Origin: Chloroflexota bacterium
GTDB lineage: Bacteria; Chloroflexota; Limnocylindria; Limnocylindrales; CSP1-4
DNA: 7,154 nt
NCBI GenBank assembly: GCA_021815005.1
Contig: JAKAHL010000100.1
Location: forward strand, 1-7,154
Direction: 5' to 3'
The position numbers were made by a program, and so were the translations under genes. Shown one piece after another: positions 6,979 through 7,154 of the stretch. The first letter of the stretch is position 1. Each line of letters starts with the position of its first letter. The notes below the pieces were generated by a model, which saw only the letters and a program-made list of their open reading frames with translations, made no database searches and was not told where the DNA came from.

Positions 6979-7154
6979 ATGCGTCAGCACCGCCTCACCA
7001 TCGCCGACGTCCGCGCGATGAAGGGCTCACACCAGTTCACCATGGTCCGGGTGACCACGTGGGACGAGCTCGCCGCCGCCGAGCAGGCCGGTGTGGAGAT
7101 GGTCTCGGTGCCGCCCGAGATGATGGTCGAGCCGCAGTTCCCCGCGGTCGCGCC
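6979..7154 (+). CDS. Divergent PanB-like (ketopantoate hydroxymethyltransferase family) protein, 5' part only
   Basis: Fifty-eight codons are visible before the window ends. The opening LTIADVRAMKGSHQFTMV closely follows the start of PanB proteins (T-I-x-D-I-R-x-x-K-G, then a hydrophobic strand), and ELAAAEQAGVEMVSV matches their first helix and following strand. PanB transfers a one-carbon unit from methylene-tetrahydrofolate to a 2-keto acid in pantothenate synthesis. Here the usual TAYD is TTWD and the usual VGDS, whose Asp binds the metal, reads VSVPPE, so the canonical first metal ligand appears absent. With an operator of a sugar-type LacI upstream, a catabolic one-carbon or aldol-type role is more likely than pantothenate synthesis. 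A weak ribosome site, GGGAG (6964-6968), lies 10 bases before the ATG. The family is fairly confident, the function open. Confidence 0.7.
   Translation, partial: MRQHRLTIADVRAMKGSHQFTMVRVTTWDELAAAEQAGVEMVSVPPEMMVEPQFPAVA

Noticed and set aside
6979..7154. Ordinary housekeeping panB
   Set aside because: The metal-binding VGDS segment is replaced, and a LacI-type operator sits at the promoter. A firm decision needs the rest of the gene.

Overview
The window is very GC-rich, with strongly GC-biased third codon positions, clear Shine-Dalgarno sequences (GGAGG, AGGAGG), GTG starts, and a lipoprotein carrying a long Ala/Ser/Gln linker after its lipobox. This combination suggests a GC-rich Chloroflexota (Limnocylindria-like) or an actinobacterium. 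That placement is an impression from sequence style and has not been tested. No mobile element, tRNA, rRNA or CRISPR was seen.

Layout. Positions 5361 down to 97 hold a minus-strand gene series: ribose/fructose-type solute-binding lipoprotein (4261-5361), RbsC-family permease (3089-4162), single-domain ABC ATPase (2243-3085), MtaC-like corrinoid (B12-binding) protein (1444-2073) and a uroporphyrinogen-decarboxylase-superfamily methyltransferase-like protein (97-1434). The first codons of a further minus-strand gene with a CPVCG motif lie at 1-40. On the plus strand are a divergent LacI-family regulator (5602-6630) and, at the right edge, the start of a divergent PanB-like (ketopantoate hydroxymethyltransferase family) protein (6979 onward).

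Regulation. Three near-identical palindromes with core GAGCGCTC lie between genes. Two are in the region between the transporter operon and the LacI gene, and one is upstream of the PanB-like gene. Two of them sit at the expected transcription start of TTGACA-type promoters that share the same geometry. The simplest reading is one local LacI regulon covering the uptake operon and the PanB-like gene, with autoregulation of the regulator possible.

Interpretation. A sugar-type importer, a corrinoid carrier, a corrinoid-type methyltransferase and a one-carbon-transfer-family enzyme appear to share one regulator. This looks like an inducible pathway that imports a small polar (sugar-like) methylated or hydroxymethylated compound and passes a one-carbon unit through B12 and probably a folate. 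The substrate cannot be read from the sequence. The pathway is a hypothesis, although the individual protein families are well supported, apart from the short edge fragments.
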